DNA of 64,000 nt. Origin: Pseudaeromonas sharmana. Lineage in GTDB: Bacteria; Pseudomonadota; Gammaproteobacteria; Enterobacterales; Aeromonadaceae. A program made the translations under genes and the position numbers. Shown here piece after piece: positions 24,958 through 33,230 of the stretch; positions within the stretch are counted from its first letter, which is position 1; each line of letters starts with the position of its first letter. Below the pieces are notes generated by a model that ran no database searches, was not told where the DNA came from, and saw only the letters and a list, made by a program, of their open reading frames with translations. The DNA lies in NCBI RefSeq assembly GCF_042649925.1, contig NZ_JBHSAF010000014.1, positions 1-64,000 of the forward strand. The letters are read 5' to 3'.

Positions 24958-25537
24958 CCCTGTTTCGTTGGGCCTGGCGTTGCCATAACAGCAGCGCCAG
25001 CCCGATAGCCAGCCCAGCCATACTGCCCAAAATATGTGACTCGACATGAACCCGAGTCCCGATTAGCTGGGCTGTCGTATCGTCGAGATGCGCAGTATCC
25101 CATACTAGTTTTAATATCAGCCCGATTAACCAGAGTGCGGCCAGGCGTTTCTTGTCAATAAATTGCAGACAGGTTGCGATGGCGAACAGACCATGCAGGG
25201 CACCTGATAGCCCCCAGTAATGTTGCGTTTTAGGAACCAGGATCAATATTCCCAGATCAACCAGACTCACGAGCAACACCAAGAGTAATAAACAGAAGCC
25301 ATCGGTTAGAGGCGGAATCAACAGGCACCATAATATGCTCAATGCCAGCAGATTCATTAACATGTGGGGAGCATTATGATGCAGCCAGCCCCCAGTGATG
25401 AGACGCCAATACTCTCCAGACAAAATAGCGCTACGGTCAAAGGATAATAGCGAGTCATTACCGAAGCTCTGAACTACGCAGGAAAAAACCAGAGCCAATA
25501 GCAAGAAACACCAGAATGCAGTGCCTTGTTTAATCAT
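24935..25537 (-). CDS. rrtA: rhombosortase (rhomboid-family protease)
   Basis: A 200-residue intramembrane serine protease with about six membrane spans. The catalytic serine is probably Ser111 in GLSGALHG, and the histidine His168 in VESHILGSMAGLAIG. This short form, with WRLITGGWLHHNAPHMLMNLLAL, matches rhombosortases, which cut the C-terminal GlyGly-CTERM tail of exported proteins and release or anchor them at the surface. No protein in this window carries a GG-CTERM tail, so its substrates are elsewhere. Start choice is uncertain: ATG 25537 or GTG 25546, neither with a strong ribosome site. The hns terminator lies just upstream. The 3' end overlaps pyrF. Confidence 0.85.
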   Translation of the reverse strand: MIKQGTAFWCFLLLALVFSCVVQSFGNDSLLSFDRSAILSGEYWRLITGGWLHHNAPHMLMNLLALSILWCLLIPPLTDGFCLLLLVLLVSLVDLGILILVPKTQHYWGLSGALHGLFAIATCLQFIDKKRLAALWLIGLILKLVWDTAHLDDTTAQLIGTRVHVESHILGSMAGLAIGLALLLWQRQAQRNRVNLTTKD

Positions 25538-25546
25538 GATGGTCAC

Positions 25547-25571
25547 TAAAAGAAAAGGGGCGTCAGCCCCT
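25547..25571 (-). terminator. hns terminator
   Basis: On the minus strand a 6-base GC stem (AGGGGC / GCCCCT) is followed by TTTTCTTT, 19 bases past the hns stop. It lies directly before rrtA, which therefore needs readthrough or a promoter inside this short gap. Confidence 0.85.
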
Positions 25572-25589
25572 CTTTCATTTTCTTAGATA

Positions 25590-25994
25590 TCAAATTAAGA
25601 AATCGTTGAGGCTTTTGCCTTCGTTTTCTATGGCTTTGCGGATCGGAGAGGGTTGGCGGCCTTGACCGGTCCAGGTCTTTTCCTGACCGTTTTCATCAAG
25701 ATAACGATATTTCGCCGGGCGTGGTGCACGCTTGCTGCTTTTTTCTACATCGCTTGCCGCCGCTGGAAACAGCTCAGTTGGATCAATGCCATCGGCGCGA
25801 AGCATATTCATGTATTCGTTGATTTTACGCAGACGCTCTTCACGGGATTTGCGCTCATCTTCATCATTGGCACGGCGCTCTTCAACAATACTGGTGAGTT
25901 TTGCCAGCCCTTCTTCCAATTGTTCCAGCGTCAGATCCCGAGCCACGGCGCGCAGGCTCCGAATATTTAAAAACACCTTCAAAAATTCACTCAT
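25590..25994 (-). CDS. hns: H-NS-family nucleoid protein
   Basis: A 134-residue H-NS-type silencer and nucleoid organiser. The N-terminal coiled coil (about residues 1-65, LTLEQLEEGLAKLTSIVEERRANDEDERKS) mediates dimerisation and oligomerisation. A linker (SSKRAPRPAKYRYLDENGQ) leads to the C-terminal DNA-binding domain with the AT-hook-like loop TWTGQGRQP. It matches H-NS/StpA in length and motifs. The upstream gap is AT-rich, as is usual for autoregulated hns genes. Confidence 0.95.
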   Translation of the reverse strand: MSEFLKVFLNIRSLRAVARDLTLEQLEEGLAKLTSIVEERRANDEDERKSREERLRKINEYMNMLRADGIDPTELFPAAASDVEKSSKRAPRPAKYRYLDENGQEKTWTGQGRQPSPIRKAIENEGKSLNDFLI

Positions 25995-26254
25995 GTTCGT
26001 CTCACTTAATCCGAGGGTATTGGGTGGTGATTTCTTTATTGTGACTATTAACCTTTTTTTAATTTAATAGGCTAGTAAAAATTGTCAAGCTGGCTGGAAA
26101 TAATAAATATCGTCACGAATAAATAATGCGATATTTTCTGCAGCGGGTCGCGTCAGTCAAATATCATTATCGCAAACACACTCAATGGGGTTGTGTTTCA
26201 ATCTGCCATGTCAATCGATTTCGCTGGTTTTTGCTAGGTTGCCGGATAAAAATA
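25995..26254. other. AT-rich divergent spacer between hns and the lysW promoter
   Basis: This 260-base stretch contains no ORF I can support. It is rich in A/T tracts (a T7 followed by AATTTAATA near 26055-26070, and AATAATAAATATCGTCACGAATAAATAATG) and must hold the leftward hns promoter and probably H-NS autoregulatory binding tracts. No single promoter stands out. Confidence 0.5.
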
Positions 26255-26282
26255 TTGACCTTGGCGCCAATGTCAGTAAGAT
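26255..26282 (+). promoter_or_regulatory. sigma-70 promoter of the lysine riboswitch/lysW transcript
   Basis: TTGACC (26255-26260) and TAAGAT (26277-26282) are 16 bases apart. The predicted start of transcription, about 26289, falls directly before the first stem of the lysine riboswitch, which fits a riboswitch leader. Confidence 0.8.
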
Positions 26283-26289
26283 GCTCGAC

Positions 26290-26470
26290 TTACCTTGAGT
26301 AGAGGTTGCGCTGCCGAAGAGTAGTTGGGACGAGGGTGACACCTGTGAAGTCCGATGAAAGGCGTCAGCGCCGAAGTAAACGTTCCGTCATGAGCGTTTG
26401 CTGGGGGCATTTCGAACAGGAATGTCACTGCCATAGTCTGAGCAAACTATGGAGCGCTACTGAAAGGGCA
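26290..26470 (+). ncRNA. lysine riboswitch (L-box)
   Basis: The leader carries the conserved L-box core in order: AGAGGTTGCGC, GACGAGGGTGACACCTG, GATGAAAGGCG, CAGCGCCGAAGTAAACG, CGTTTGCTGGGGGCA, TCACTGCCATAGTCTGAGC, and the closing CTATGGAGCGCTACT. Helix P1 forms from AGTAG (26298-26302) and CTACT (26457-26461). The stems AGTAAACG/CGTTTGCT and CCATAG/CTATGG are visible. Lysine riboswitches shut down lysine synthesis or uptake genes when lysine is abundant. The gene downstream is a predicted lysine transporter. The identification rests on pattern recognition of the conserved blocks, not a covariance-model search. Confidence 0.88.
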
Positions 26471-26530
26471 GGAGTCTCAACAGGAATATTTTTCCTGATA
26501 TTTGTCTTCTATTCCTCTTCGGTAGATCTC

Positions 26531-26549
26531 CACCTGATGTTTATAGGTG
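26531..26549 (+). promoter_or_regulatory. possible ribosome-site sequestering hairpin of lysW
   Basis: CACCT (26531-26535) can pair with AGGTG (26545-26549), which is the lysW Shine-Dalgarno sequence, 10 bases before the ATG. No run of T follows, so the riboswitch more likely controls translation than termination. Confidence 0.5.
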
Positions 26550-26559
26550 ACCCGAGATC

Positions 26560-28137
26560 ATGAGTATCACACACTATTCCGATTCAATTCTCTCCATCAT
26601 TCCGCCACTGTTGACGGTAGTCCTGGCCGTTGCCACTCGCAAAGTTCTGTTATCCCTCGGTGCAGGCATCGTCACTGGCGCATTGTTACTGTCGGCCGGC
26701 GAGCCTGTGGGCACTACAGTCTATTTGGGCAAGCTCTTCCAGGGCATTTTCTGGCAGGATAATGACTGGAATCTGTGGAACGTAAATATCCTGTTATTTT
26801 TATTGTTGCTTGGCTGCCTGATCAGTTTGATGACACTTTCTGGCGGCACCCGCGCTTTCGCTGATTGGGCGGAGCAACACATCAAGACACGCCGGCAAGC
26901 CAAGTTGATGACGGGATTGCTGGTATTTCTGTTTTTTATTGATGACTATTTTCATAGTCTGGCGGTAGGGACCATCTGCCGGCCCGTGACCGATCGCTAT
27001 CAGATATCCCGGGCCAAATTGGCCTATTTGCTCGATTCGACAGCCGCGCCGGTGTGCGTCTTGATGCCAATTTCTTCCTGGGGCGCTTATATCATTGCGC
27101 TGATTGGCGGTATCTTAACTGCCCATGGCATGACCCAGGTGACCGCATTCTCGGCCTTTCTTGCCATGATTCCACTGAATTTCTACGCCGTGTTTACCTT
27201 GTTGTTGGTGCTGGCGATCGTCCTGTTCCAAAAGGATGTGGGACTGATGGCCCGGCATGAAGCCGCAGCGCGCGAAGGGCAGCTGTTTGATGCGCAAAAA
27301 GGCGTTCCGCCTGGCGAAACCTCTTCGCTGGCCCCTTCGTCTCGTGGTCGGGTGTGGGATTTGGTTGTTCCCATTCTGTTTCTGGTGACCGCGACCGTAT
27401 TCTTTATGATCTATAGCGGGGCGCTCAAACTGACAGCCGCAGGCGAGCCGTTTTCGCTGCTCAAGGCCTTTGAGAATACCGATGTCGGCGGCTCGCTGGT
27501 AAAAGGCGGCGCCTTGGCGTTGGCCAGTGCCGTGATGTTGGCGTTGCGATTGCGTCTAACCATTCGCCAGTGGACTCAGGTTGCCGTGCACGGTGTGCAA
27601 GCCATGTGGCCGGCCATTCGTATTCTGGTCTTGGCCTGGGCCATCGGTGCCGTGATCCGCGATATGGAAACCGGAAAATACCTCTCCTCGTTGGTCAGCC
27701 TCGGGGTGCCAACCTGGATGTTGCCGGCCATGCTGTTTGTTCTGGCTGGTGCCATGGCATTTTCGACCGGAACAAGTTGGGGTACGTTTGGAATCATGCT
27801 GCCCTTGGCCGCCGACATGGTGGTGGCGGCTGAGCCAAGTTTGCTGATGGTGAGTCTGTCCGCCGTGCTGGCCGGAGCTGTTTTTGGCGACCACTGTTCA
27901 CCGATCTCGGATACCACGATTCTTTCGTCGACTGGTGCCAGTTGCCATCATATCGATCACGTGATGACACAACTGCCCTATGCGCTGTTTGTAGCCTTTG
28001 GAGCCCTGGTTGCGTATCTGCTGATGGGGCTCTCGGGCAGCACCTGGCTGGCCTACATCGGTGCCGGGATCTGGTTTGCCATCGGCCTGACGATTTTACT
28101 CGGTCGACAGCGAGCAATAGCGCCGTCGCTGGCTTAA
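26560..28137 (+). CDS. lysW: NhaC-family lysine transporter LysW
   Basis: A 525-residue inner-membrane transporter with about 12 spans in the NhaC antiporter superfamily. Characteristic stretches are FFIDDYFHSLAVGTICRPVTDRY, LDSTAAPVCVLMPISSWGAYI, AMAFSTGTSWGTFGIMLPLA and VFGDHCSPISDTTILSSTGASCHHIDHV. NhaC-type proteins behind lysine riboswitches have been assigned as lysine importers (LysW) in gammaproteobacteria; the riboswitch directly upstream supports that assignment here. Transport of lysine is therefore an inference from regulation rather than from the protein itself. The start has AGGTGAC 10 bases upstream. A clean terminator follows. Confidence 0.85.
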   Translation: MSITHYSDSILSIIPPLLTVVLAVATRKVLLSLGAGIVTGALLLSAGEPVGTTVYLGKLFQGIFWQDNDWNLWNVNILLFLLLLGCLISLMTLSGGTRAFADWAEQHIKTRRQAKLMTGLLVFLFFIDDYFHSLAVGTICRPVTDRYQISRAKLAYLLDSTAAPVCVLMPISSWGAYIIALIGGILTAHGMTQVTAFSAFLAMIPLNFYAVFTLLLVLAIVLFQKDVGLMARHEAAAREGQLFDAQKGVPPGETSSLAPSSRGRVWDLVVPILFLVTATVFFMIYSGALKLTAAGEPFSLLKAFENTDVGGSLVKGGALALASAVMLALRLRLTIRQWTQVAVHGVQAMWPAIRILVLAWAIGAVIRDMETGKYLSSLVSLGVPTWMLPAMLFVLAGAMAFSTGTSWGTFGIMLPLAADMVVAAEPSLLMVSLSAVLAGAVFGDHCSPISDTTILSSTGASCHHIDHVMTQLPYALFVAFGALVAYLLMGLSGSTWLAYIGAGIWFAIGLTILLGRQRAIAPSLA

Positions 28138-28148
28138 ACCGCATGATC

Positions 28149-28169
28149 AAGGGGCTTCGGCCCCTTTTC
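28149..28169 (+). terminator. lysW terminator
   Basis: A 7-base stem (AAGGGGC / GCCCCTT) with a TTCG tetraloop and a TTTT tail, 11 bases after the lysW stop. Confidence 0.92.
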
Positions 28170-28210
28170 ATTTTCTGGCATTATGTCGCGGTTATTTTTC
28201 AGGAGACAGC

Positions 28211-28804
28211 ATGGCCTCGCTACATTACAAATTTGCCGCAATGAACTCGGGTAAATCCACCCAACTGATCCAGGCTCATTTCAATTATTGCGAAAGAGGG
28301 ATGACGCCGTATGCCATGACCCCGGCGATTGACGATCGGTTTGGTGTCGGGGTTATCGCCGCGCGCGTAGGCCTGGAGCTGAAGGTGGATGTGTTTTCAC
28401 CGCAAAGCGATCTGTTCGCCATTGTGCTGAGCCGGCATCAGGCGACCCCGCTGCATGTCTGCATTATTGATGAGGCCCAATTTTTAACCCGCGCGCAGGT
28501 CTACCAGCTGGCGCGGGTGGTTGATGAGCTGGATATTCCGGTCATTGCCTATGGTCTCAAAAGCGATTTTCGTGGTGAACTGTTCGAAGGGGCATACCAT
28601 TTATTGTGTCTGGCGGACAAGGTGGAGGAGCTCAAGAGCATATGCTGGTGCGGCAGCAAGGCTCATATGAACGCGCGCTTGGCACCGGATGGCACAGTGC
28701 TCAGGGAAGGAGCCCAGGTCGAGATCGGTGGCAATGATCGCTATGTGTCCTTGTGCCGCAAGCACTATCTGCAAGGCGTGGCATTACCACAGGGGCAGGG
28801 GTAA
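28211..28804 (+). CDS. tdk: thymidine kinase
   Basis: A 197-residue type II thymidine kinase for salvage of thymidine. The P-loop is in KFAAMNSGKSTQLI at the N-terminus; the DEAQFLT Walker B-like motif and YGLKSDFRGELFEGAYHLLCLAD follow. The zinc site differs from the four-cysteine pattern at one half: CWCGSKAHMNAR supplies two cysteines and CRKHY another. The ribosome site CAGGAGACAGC lies upstream. The gene is convergent with the EAL-HDOD gene. Confidence 0.95.
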   Translation: MASLHYKFAAMNSGKSTQLIQAHFNYCERGMTPYAMTPAIDDRFGVGVIAARVGLELKVDVFSPQSDLFAIVLSRHQATPLHVCIIDEAQFLTRAQVYQLARVVDELDIPVIAYGLKSDFRGELFEGAYHLLCLADKVEELKSICWCGSKAHMNARLAPDGTVLREGAQVEIGGNDRYVSLCRKHYLQGVALPQGQG

Positions 28805-28821
28805 CGCGAAGCTGGATGCGC

Positions 28822-30036
28822 TCAGTGCGAGGACATCACCTGATCGGCCCACTTGGATGCCTCCAGGAACAGGTTGATTGTCTGCTCCTCGCTGAGTTGA
28901 ATTTTCTCCGCCCGGAGTTTAAGTCTGTCCCAGTTGAGGGTTTCGTAGTCTGTGACGAAGGCCAGATAGAACGCCAGCTCGCCGCGTTTCTCCAGTAAGG
29001 CCTGCTTGATCTGATCAGAGAGCGGGATCTGGGCGAGGATGTCGACAAACGGTTGGTCGAGGATGGCCTCGAGCAGCGAGAACAGTCCGCATAAAAACGC
29101 CTCCGCCGGATCGGTCCAGCCCTGACGGTGCAATGACAGCAGTTCACAGAAGCGGCCGCGGATCAGGCTCATCCGGTACAGTTCGGTGGATTTGTTCTCT
29201 CCGCCGCTGGTGGCACTGACCAGCGAGACAAAGCGACGCATCTCCTGCTGGCCGAGAAACACGGTGGCATGCCGGAATGAGGTGATAGGGTCCGCGGCGC
29301 GATAGCGCAGGTTGTTGACATAGCGCATCAGTTTGTATGCCAAAGACAGATCGCGGTTCAACAGCTCTTCGATGCGGACATAATCCAGCTCAGGTGCATT
29401 GACCTCCTTGAGCAGTTGCATCACTGTCAACTGGCTCTCGGAGAGCGTCTTGCGCTGCACGATTTCTGGTCGGCTGAAGAAGTAGCCTTGAAACAGGGTG
29501 AATCCCATCTGTCGCGCGGCCATGAACTCCTGCTGTGTCTCCACCTTTTCCGCCAGGTAGATGAGCGGTGTATGCTTGTGCGCAGCGATATAGGCGGCCA
29601 TTTCGTCGTGTGATGTCAGCCGAAAATCAAACTTGATGATGTCAATGTAGGGTAAGAAACGTTCCCAGCGCGGATCCAGGGTGAAGTCATCTAGTGCCAG
29701 ACGAAATCCTTTGTCCTTCAAGCCGCGAACACAGTCAAACAGCTGCTGGTCCGGCTCGGCATCCTCGAGGATCTCGATAACAACCTGCTCACGGGGCAGG
29801 GAATCGGCAAGCCCGTTGAGCAGCAGACTATATGGGAAATTGATATAGCAACGATGATCACCGACCAGCTGCTGTATGGGTTGGCTAAGAAACTGTTCGG
29901 CTATCAGGCACGTGGTGGCTTGTTCGGCGGTGACATTCGGAAAGGCATTGCTCAGCCCTTTGCGAAATAACAGTTCATAGGCAACCGGGCGTTGGTGCTC
30001 ATCCAGAATGGGTTGCCTTGCCACAAAAGAGTACAT
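28822..30036 (-). CDS. EAL and HDOD domain signalling protein (YuxH-like)
   Basis: A 404-residue protein with an N-terminal EAL-type domain (about residues 1-200) and a C-terminal HDOD domain (about 205-400). Its EAL signature is degenerate (YELLFRKG), but other positions resemble active c-di-GMP phosphodiesterases: INF, VIEILE, LALDDF, IIKFD, AEKVET and FQGYF. The loop-6 glycine of DDFGTG is lost (DDFTLD), so activity is doubtful. HDOD modules act in signalling and are not enzymatic; MQLLKEVNAPELDYVRIEELLNRDLSLAYKLMRYVN opens this one. The start at 30036 has AGGGAT upstream and fits family N-termini. The gene is monocistronic. It may act as a c-di-GMP binder rather than as an enzyme. Confidence 0.88.
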   Translation of the reverse strand: MYSFVARQPILDEHQRPVAYELLFRKGLSNAFPNVTAEQATTCLIAEQFLSQPIQQLVGDHRCYINFPYSLLLNGLADSLPREQVVIEILEDAEPDQQLFDCVRGLKDKGFRLALDDFTLDPRWERFLPYIDIIKFDFRLTSHDEMAAYIAAHKHTPLIYLAEKVETQQEFMAARQMGFTLFQGYFFSRPEIVQRKTLSESQLTVMQLLKEVNAPELDYVRIEELLNRDLSLAYKLMRYVNNLRYRAADPITSFRHATVFLGQQEMRRFVSLVSATSGGENKSTELYRMSLIRGRFCELLSLHRQGWTDPAEAFLCGLFSLLEAILDQPFVDILAQIPLSDQIKQALLEKRGELAFYLAFVTDYETLNWDRLKLRAEKIQLSEEQTINLFLEASKWADQVMSSH

Positions 30037-30181
30037 CTTCACATCCCTATCACATCCGAAACCGGTGGTTTCGAGCCGTCTCGGCAACAATGTGCAGCAG
30101 CTTGGCGCGTCAGGCAACAGTAGGGATATGAAATAGCGAGCTCTGCAGCACATTGTGCAAGTGTTCGCAGAAAAAAGAAGC

Positions 30182-30207
30182 AAAAACAAAAGGCCCCGCA
30201 GGGCCTT
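30182..30207 (-). terminator. fadL terminator
   Basis: On the minus strand, AAGGCCC / GGGCCTT with a short loop is followed by TTTTGTTTTTG, 18 bases past the fadL stop. Confidence 0.9.
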
Positions 30208-30224
30208 GAGCTTGTAGACGCGAA

Positions 30225-31514
30225 TCAGAACAAGTAGTTGACCTGAGCGGCTGACAAAAATGCTGAGGCACTGGATGTGTAAGGAACCGTCAGGGTGCCG
30301 ACACCTGGTACTGTCAGCGGTTCATCAATATTGACGTCCTTGCCATCCAGATAGGCCAGACCAAGATCGATGCTCCAATTGCGGTTCACCTGGTAGCTGG
30401 CGCCCAGCGAGTACCACATACGCTCGGTGTCCGGAATACTGATCACATCGTGTGCGGCTTGACGATCCAGGGCAAAACCGGCGCGCAACGTCCACTCAGG
30501 ATTGACGTAGTAAGTGCCGCCGATGGCATAGCGCCAGCTGTCAGAGAAGTCTTGATCCTTCTGGAAGCAGACACCGTTGTTGCATTGGCTGCTGGTCGCC
30601 TTCAACTCCTTGAAGACATCCCAACCCGTCCACTGTACTGAATAGTGCACGGCAAATTGTTCGCTCAGGCGATCGTAACCAGAGAATTCGGCCAAGGCCG
30701 GCAATTCGAGGTCCAGCGCACCAGGAACCTGTTGATAGCCTGAGCTGGTACCAGTGAAGTCACCCTTGAAGGTCAGTGTGGTGCCAGAACGGTAGCTGAG
30801 GCCCCAACGATGATCTTCATTCAGCTCAAACAGCACGCCGGTGTTCCAGCCCCAGTCCCAGGTGTCACCCGACAGGTTGACCAATGGGGTACTGGCTTGC
30901 AATTGCGGATTGAGCATCGAGACCGCACCAGCACGACGAATCAGCGTGGCATCGGCATAGATGGCGTTGATTCCGGCACCGAAGCTCCATTGATCGTTGA
31001 TCTTGTATGCAAAGTTCGGGTTGATGTTGAACGTCGTCAGCTCGGTCTCACCACCGATGATGCCGGCGGCATAATTTTCATCAAACTTGGTGGAGAGACC
31101 ATAGTTGGTAAACAGGGCCAGGCCCCAACTCCACTTGTCATTCAGCGGCTGGATGAAGTAAGACGCGGGTACGACGGCACTCGGGGCAATGTCGTTGGCA
31201 TCCAGCGAGCTGCTGGGCAGGGTAGCGGCGCCACTCCCGGTCGGGATAGTGAGGTTATCACGGCCCTTGATATCGATATTGGGTTTGACGTATGTGGCGG
31301 CAACGGAGACGGCCATGCTGTCAAAACGCGTCATGGCAGCCGGGTTTCTGGCGAGAACCGCCGCATTGTCGGCGATGGCGCCTTCACCGGCAAAGGCTCG
31401 GCCCAGACCGGTGGCTGAGTGCTCGTTCAAATTGAATGCGGATGCATAGGCCTGGTTGTAACTAAGCGCGACCATTGCACTGCAGAGCGCCAGACTGATT
31501 CGGGTCATTTTCAT
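30225..31514 (-). CDS. fadL: long-chain fatty acid outer-membrane transporter FadL
   Basis: A 429-residue outer-membrane beta-barrel with a signal peptide of about 25 residues (SYNQAYA-SAFNLNEHS). The FadL-type plug motif follows at once (SATGLGRAFAGEGAIADNAAVLARNPAAMTRF, with the conserved N-P-A). It imports long-chain fatty acids or related hydrophobic compounds. The barrel ends in phenylalanine (VNYLF), as required for outer-membrane insertion. The start has AGGA about 7 bases upstream. A putative FadR box lies 79 bases upstream. The fadIJ operon later in the window supplies part of the degradation pathway. Confidence 0.95.
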   Translation of the reverse strand: MKMTRISLALCSAMVALSYNQAYASAFNLNEHSATGLGRAFAGEGAIADNAAVLARNPAAMTRFDSMAVSVAATYVKPNIDIKGRDNLTIPTGSGAATLPSSSLDANDIAPSAVVPASYFIQPLNDKWSWGLALFTNYGLSTKFDENYAAGIIGGETELTTFNINPNFAYKINDQWSFGAGINAIYADATLIRRAGAVSMLNPQLQASTPLVNLSGDTWDWGWNTGVLFELNEDHRWGLSYRSGTTLTFKGDFTGTSSGYQQVPGALDLELPALAEFSGYDRLSEQFAVHYSVQWTGWDVFKELKATSSQCNNGVCFQKDQDFSDSWRYAIGGTYYVNPEWTLRAGFALDRQAAHDVISIPDTERMWYSLGASYQVNRNWSIDLGLAYLDGKDVNIDEPLTVPGVGTLTVPYTSSASAFLSAAQVNYLF

Positions 31515-31592
31515 GTTTTTTCCTGTTTATTTTGTCCTGATAAGAGGGTTAGCAGGTAAAAGGCGCGCCATCTTACTGAGCAATCACTAGGT

Positions 31593-31609
31593 GACAAATC
31601 TGACCAGAT
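31593..31609 (-). promoter_or_regulatory. possible FadR operator of fadL
   Basis: Read on the minus strand, this 17-mer (ATCTGGTCAGATTTGTC) matches the left half of the FadR consensus well (A-N-CTGGTC-N-GA) and the right half poorly. FadR represses fatty-acid degradation genes in the absence of long-chain acyl-CoA. Inferred from consensus only. Confidence 0.4.
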
Positions 31610-31682
31610 GACATCTGGAGTGACGGCTCTCAAAAATGCAGAAAAAACACATGAAATCTTCTAGTTCGGCGCACGTTCGCGG

Positions 31683-33230
31683 TTAAATCACGCTATCAGG
31701 GTTCAGTTTTACCGAGTTATGCGGTCGTGGTGGTCGCCATGTACGCAAGGCTCTTGCCAAGGCGCGGCTGTTCCAGTCGAGGGTTGTGCCGGCATAGCAG
31801 GCCGCTTGCAATGCATCCAGCTCTGCCGCCAGCGCCCGGTAGCACGGCAGGGTTTCGATGCCGGTGATGCTCTGTTGTGGCCATCGGATCTGCCCCCAGG
31901 CAATCAGCGCGTGCCGGGTGGCAGGGGCATCATGCTTGCGCAGTGCACGCCTGAGTTGCACGCTGTGATGCAGTCGGGCGTAAAGAGGCAGTGCACGCCA
32001 GTTGGGGCGATAGCGTCGATAGCCGACCACGCCGGCACCCAGGAGGAGGGTGGCACCCGCCATAAAGGGCCAAATCGCGCGACTCGAGCGGGTCGGTTGC
32101 GCTAAAGGCTGACTGGAGATCACGCTGCTGTTGTCGGCAATCTCCAGCTGCGGGTAATTCACCTGCGCCAGCTCGCTGTGGCCACTGAGCAGATTAAACC
32201 AGGACAGCTGTGAGGGCGGAATTTGCAATCGCCCCGAGTCCTGCGGAATAAAGGCGTAGCGGATACTCCGCTCGGCGACCAGTTGGCCCTGGCGGATGAT
32301 CTCTTGTTCTGTTACGCCATCCAGATAGACGCGCACTCCCGGGATGGTCGGCAATTCAGGCGCAGGCAGTTGCGACAGGGTATTGCCGATGGCCTGCCAG
32401 CTCACAATCGCCAGAATTGGCACTCCTGCCGGGTAGGGACCGCTCGCCGGTTGCAGTTCCACGCGGCTGCTGAGCTGGCGGCTGACCAGACGTGGCGCCT
32501 GCGCCGGCAAGGGGCGGACGGTCAGACTCTGTGTCGGTGCCTGCTGCATGAAGTTCTGACTCTTGAGTGTGGTGGCATCGGTATGGCTGGCCTGTAGCAG
32601 TGGCCCGACAATGTCACTGCTACCGGCAGTATCGGCCAGCAACCGGTAATAACGACGGAGTACCCGGTACGATGTGCCGGCTTGGCTGCGTTGCTCTACC
32701 TCGTCGTCTCCAACTTGTGTCAGGGGCTGATCATGCCACTGCGGGGGGGTGAGAGACTCAAGACGGATACCGACGGGTTGCCGCACCTCAAGCTGATAGA
32801 GGGCGACGGCCCCTGGATACAAGATGTCGGGGGTGATTTTTACCGTGATCAACGGCGGCACGCCATAACCTGCGGGGGCAGGGCTGGCCATGACTTCCAG
32901 TGGTAACGCCGTTGTCTTCTGGTTGGCCAACGGCAGTGGCGGAATCAGCAGTGTACCGGTCTGGCGTGGGATAAGCGGAATTTGCCAGATGCTTTGCAGT
33001 GCGTTGGCCACACTTTTTTCCCGGTAGCGAATCTCACCTACAATGAACTGCCGTAACAGGGGGCGGATGTCTAACGCCGCTACACCTAACCGGTCATTGG
33101 CGATGACGGTCAAGTTAACACTTTCGTCGGCATACAGCCGGGCTTTATCCACTGTGACACGACTGCTGGCCTGCACCTGGCACAAAATGCAACCACATAG
33201 CACGCACAGTTGCAGTAGCGTTTTCACCAT
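31683..33230 (-). CDS. batD: BatD-like protein (oxygen/stress tolerance operon)
   Basis: A 515-residue protein with an N-terminal signal sequence (about residues 1-21), a series of beta-rich domains facing the periplasm, one membrane helix (about residues 385-405, AIWPFMAGATLLLGAGVVGYRRY), and a cytoplasmic C-terminal tail. The layout and the opening (ASSRVTVDKARLYADESVNLTVIAND) are those of BatD. It is the last gene of the moxR-bat operon and overlaps the preceding VWA/TPR gene by 7 bases. Bat proteins are linked to aerotolerance and envelope stress in Bacteroides and others, but the molecular role is unsettled. Confidence 0.88.
   Translation of the reverse strand: MVKTLLQLCVLCGCILCQVQASSRVTVDKARLYADESVNLTVIANDRLGVAALDIRPLLRQFIVGEIRYREKSVANALQSIWQIPLIPRQTGTLLIPPLPLANQKTTALPLEVMASPAPAGYGVPPLITVKITPDILYPGAVALYQLEVRQPVGIRLESLTPPQWHDQPLTQVGDDEVEQRSQAGTSYRVLRRYYRLLADTAGSSDIVGPLLQASHTDATTLKSQNFMQQAPTQSLTVRPLPAQAPRLVSRQLSSRVELQPASGPYPAGVPILAIVSWQAIGNTLSQLPAPELPTIPGVRVYLDGVTEQEIIRQGQLVAERSIRYAFIPQDSGRLQIPPSQLSWFNLLSGHSELAQVNYPQLEIADNSSVISSQPLAQPTRSSRAIWPFMAGATLLLGAGVVGYRRYRPNWRALPLYARLHHSVQLRRALRKHDAPATRHALIAWGQIRWPQQSITGIETLPCYRALAAELDALQAACYAGTTLDWNSRALARALRTWRPPRPHNSVKLNPDSVI

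Noticed and set aside
26306..26563. An 85-codon ORF inside the region upstream of lysW
   Set aside because: It coincides with the lysine riboswitch aptamer, which explains the conservation-like pattern; the protein sequence is unlike any family and the codon use is poor.
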